Source: Pelecanus crispus (taxonomy: Eukaryota; Chordata; Aves; Pelecaniformes; Pelecanidae). From it: a stretch of DNA of 64,000 nucleotides. How positions within the stretch are numbered: position 1 is the stretch's first letter; each line of letters starts with the position of its first letter. The notes beneath the pieces are model-generated. The model ran no database searches. It was given only the letters and a program-made list of their open reading frames with translations, and had not been told where the DNA came from. The DNA lies in NCBI RefSeq assembly GCF_030463565.1, contig NC_134662.1, positions 1,364,001 through 1,428,000 on the forward strand, in the 5' to 3' direction. This document shows, piece after piece, positions 61,601 to 64,000 of the stretch. The position numbers and the translations under genes were made by a program.

Positions 61601-64000
61601 TCAGGCTGCTCTGGCAAAATAGTTGTCCTTTAAGACGTGAATCGGCTGGAAACGAATAGGGAAGCTGGGATTATGGGGCCTAGGAGCTGGAAAGGGCAGT
61701 ATTTGTATGGCAGGGAGATCTGGGCACTGCCCCGAAGGACGCTGAGTCCGTCTGTATTGGTGTCAGGGCAGGCTGGAGAACGAACCCCCGAGAACCCAGG
61801 AAGAAGAAAGATTAATCTAATTTTCATTAACTAGCATTTGGCATTGACCTGTATATAATAGCCCGTTACGCCGCTGCTGGATCTGCGGCTGGCAAGGCTG
61901 CTGCCGCTGCCGTGTCCCACTTGGGAAGCTCGCTGGGCCTCTCCAGAAGGGCTCCTCAGGGAATGACCTGAGTGGATTTAGTATGAGCAGTGCGTAATTT
62001 GGGAACGATTATTGAAGTGATTCACTGACATGACCATTATGGGCTCTCGCCAGATGCACAATCTTATTAAATATGATTTTCCCATATAAGGTGGTTGCAG
62101 CCTGAAAAGCAGCAGCAGGAATTCCAGTGCTCGCTTTCTTCATGAACGTGTCTTTCAATTGCAGCCGGTCGAGTCCAGAAATAGGTCTGCCACGGCTGTG
62201 CAATACCCTTACAAAAGCTCGGAGAGCCCTTCTCATCGCACGCTGCTTACATCTTTGTCACATTTGATTGTTCCCGTCCATCTTCTCAGGCTGCCAAGCG
62301 TATTCCTGTAGACCAGGATTAATCTGTAGAGGCCTGGCAGGTGCCTCGCTCCTGACATGGATGCGGTACCCGTGTGCTCTCTGGGACCTTACCGGCATGA
62401 GATCGGTTCCCATCTGTGCGTATGGGAACTGCAGACGTTACGTGGGTATAATAAACTTGCGGCTCGCCAGTCAGAAAATGTTGCACCTTTTGCACCACAC
62501 TGGGGGATGTCAGAAGCAGCGTTGGAGGGGGAAATGTTTGGTAGCTCCCAGTGCAAGGAGGGTTTGGCTGTGTTTAGGTGGGAGCGACCTTCAGCAGGCT
62601 GGTTCACATGCTCCACTCCCACCAGCAGCGCCGGGACAGAGCTGCTGCTCGTGTCGCTTGCAGGACATGCTCCCTCTTGCAGCCTGGCTGTGGGAACACA
62701 GGAGCCAAAGTGGGTCTTGCCCTCCCCGGATGGTCTGATCCCATGGGTGCGCCTTCCCTGATCCCCCCCGGAGCCTGTGGTGCTGGGGGAGCTGGCAGGA
62801 GCAGCAGATATCAGAGCAGGCTGCCACTTCTGAGGCACGCTCTCTAGACCCTGGAAAGTTTAAAGTGGAGGCCTGGGCACCTCCTTTTCTCAAAGATGCT
62901 TGTGTGGGGAGAGGGGTGACTGTGTATGTTTGAACTCAGAATAGCAGAAGGCCTAGGTGGGGTTTTTTGTTTCCTATTAAGTCTTTCCAGGCCTCTAACC
63001 AAAATTTCTGATAGTCCCCTTTAAATTTAATTTGTTTAATAACCCAGTTGACAGTGTCGCCTTCCTTCAGCTATCCCCCGAGCTGTTGCCTTCTAGGCCT
63101 GCAAGCTGGGTCGCCTTGTGAATGTGCCCATGAACAGAATTTCTTAGTCACGTTGGACTGGATGTCTGTGATCACATCCGTGGGGCCGGGCAGAAGCTAT
63201 TTTTAAAGCATTATGCAGATGCAAAGCCCTAGTTGTTTGGTGTGGATTCCCAATGAGTAGCTATTTTTGGGGCAATACCTCCGTGTGGTATTTTGCCATT
63301 TCTAAATCCATCTGTGGCTGGTGCAGACACTCAAAGGAGCAAAATACTGTTGTTTCCTGTAAGTCTTCAGCAAAGCAGAACTCCTGCCACAAGCACCCTC
63401 GCTGCGTTTGCTGCCCAGTGATGGTGCACCGCTCCACGTTTGTCCCACAAACAAGCGCAGCTGCTTGCATTTTCCTCTAACGGGAAGGATGCTGTGAGGA
63501 AAACGCGTGCCGTGCCCTGCTGAGCCCCTGCCTGCCCGGGGCTGCCCATCCGTTCTGCTGCATGAGTGCACTCACGGCAATGAAACGACAGGAGCGCAGC
63601 AGAAAGGTAAATCAAGGCACTGGAAACAAAAGGCCATTTAATGCTGGAAGGAAACAACAAAAATGCAAGAAAGAAGAGGGTCATGTAGAAAAAACAAACT
63701 GGTGGCCTGTGTGAAGTGAGTTTTGCCTTGATCCTTCTCAGTGCTGACCTTCTCAGCAGAGCAGCCTGGCGTTGCTCACCTGCCTGCCTGGGGAGCTGTG
63801 TGCCAAAAGGAGAAGCATCTGCTGGCTTTCCCAGGCTCTCCACCTCCTCTCTGGATAACTAGCAGACTGAGTCCCTGGAAGCCTGGCCTTTCCAAGCAGC
63901 CCTAAAAGAGCCAATGATAGCAAGGTAACGTTGGGGTTTTTCCTTCTTTAGGTAGGTCTTAGAAATACTCTGTTCCTAAGCAGCTTGGCACTTGTTTGTT
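58696..64000 (+). other. PIP5K1C intron 1, no exon seen
   Basis: From 58.7 kb the composition drops abruptly from CpG-rich to mixed. I find no exon matching PIP5K1C and no clear CR1. AT-rich patches at 58740-58990, 61390-61660 and 61980-62290 are candidates for intronic regulatory elements or old decayed repeats. The window ends within this intron. Confidence 0.6.
61980..62290. promoter_or_regulatory. AT-rich patch in PIP5K1C intron, possible conserved element
   Basis: A low-complexity-free AT-rich stretch with a 75-codon minus-strand frame (62009-62236) and words such as TTATTAAATATGATTTTCCC and TTCATGAACGTG. There is no family match. It resembles islands A-C in character, but evidence is thin. 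Confidence 0.25.

Overview
This is a gene-dense, GC-rich stretch of a bird genome, probably a microchromosome equivalent to chicken chromosome 28 and human 19p13.3. The evidence is three truncated CR1 LINEs with the typical avian 3' tail, short introns, many GC-rich minisatellites, and the gene order MATK, RAX2, MRPL54, APBA3, TJP3, PIP5K1C, which recalls human 19p13.3. No retroviral or other capsid-bearing element was recognised. All gene models below were built by eye from reading frame, GT/AG sites and exon phase.

Layout. 1-6.5 kb: flank with no recognisable gene and one CR1 LINE. 6.5-10.8 kb: MATK, a CSK-family tyrosine kinase (+, 12 coding exons, 447 aa). 12.17-13.57 kb: a 156-aa complexin of the CPLX3/CPLX4 type with a farnesylation box (+). 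13.6-21.5 kb: intergenic DNA with AT-rich islands that look like conserved enhancers, plus a 1-kb CA/TG-rich degenerate repeat. 21.5-24.1 kb: RAX2, a retinal paired-like homeobox gene (+, 228 aa). 27.4-32.95 kb: a MALT1-like paracaspase with intact catalytic residues (-, 16 coding exons, 739 aa). 35.1-36.1 kb: MRPL54 (-), sharing a 262-bp bidirectional promoter with APBA3 (+, 36.4-42.4 kb, 760 aa). 43.8-51.6 kb: TJP3/ZO-3 (-, 19 coding exons, 924 aa), whose 3' end meets that of APBA3. 57.4 kb onward: first coding exon of PIP5K1C (+) in a CpG island, then its long intron 1 to the end of the window.

The most notable thing is the block MATK - complexin - RAX2 - paracaspase. From memory, human 18q21 carries LMAN1-CPLX4-RAX-MALT1 and human 15q24 carries CSK-LMAN1L-CPLX3. 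This window therefore looks like a third arm of the same ancient paralogous block. It keeps two members mammals seem to lack here: a third CPLX3/4-type complexin and a second MALT1-type paracaspase. The complexin has a histidine where SNARE-binding complexins have a key tyrosine, and its upstream region holds several TAATCC/GGATTA (OTX/CRX-type) sites. Together with RAX2 next door this suggests a photoreceptor-linked gene pair.

The other genes serve separate purposes: mitochondrial translation (MRPL54), vesicle or receptor scaffolding (APBA3), tight junctions (TJP3), PI(4,5)P2 synthesis (PIP5K1C) and immune-type NF-kB signalling (paracaspase).
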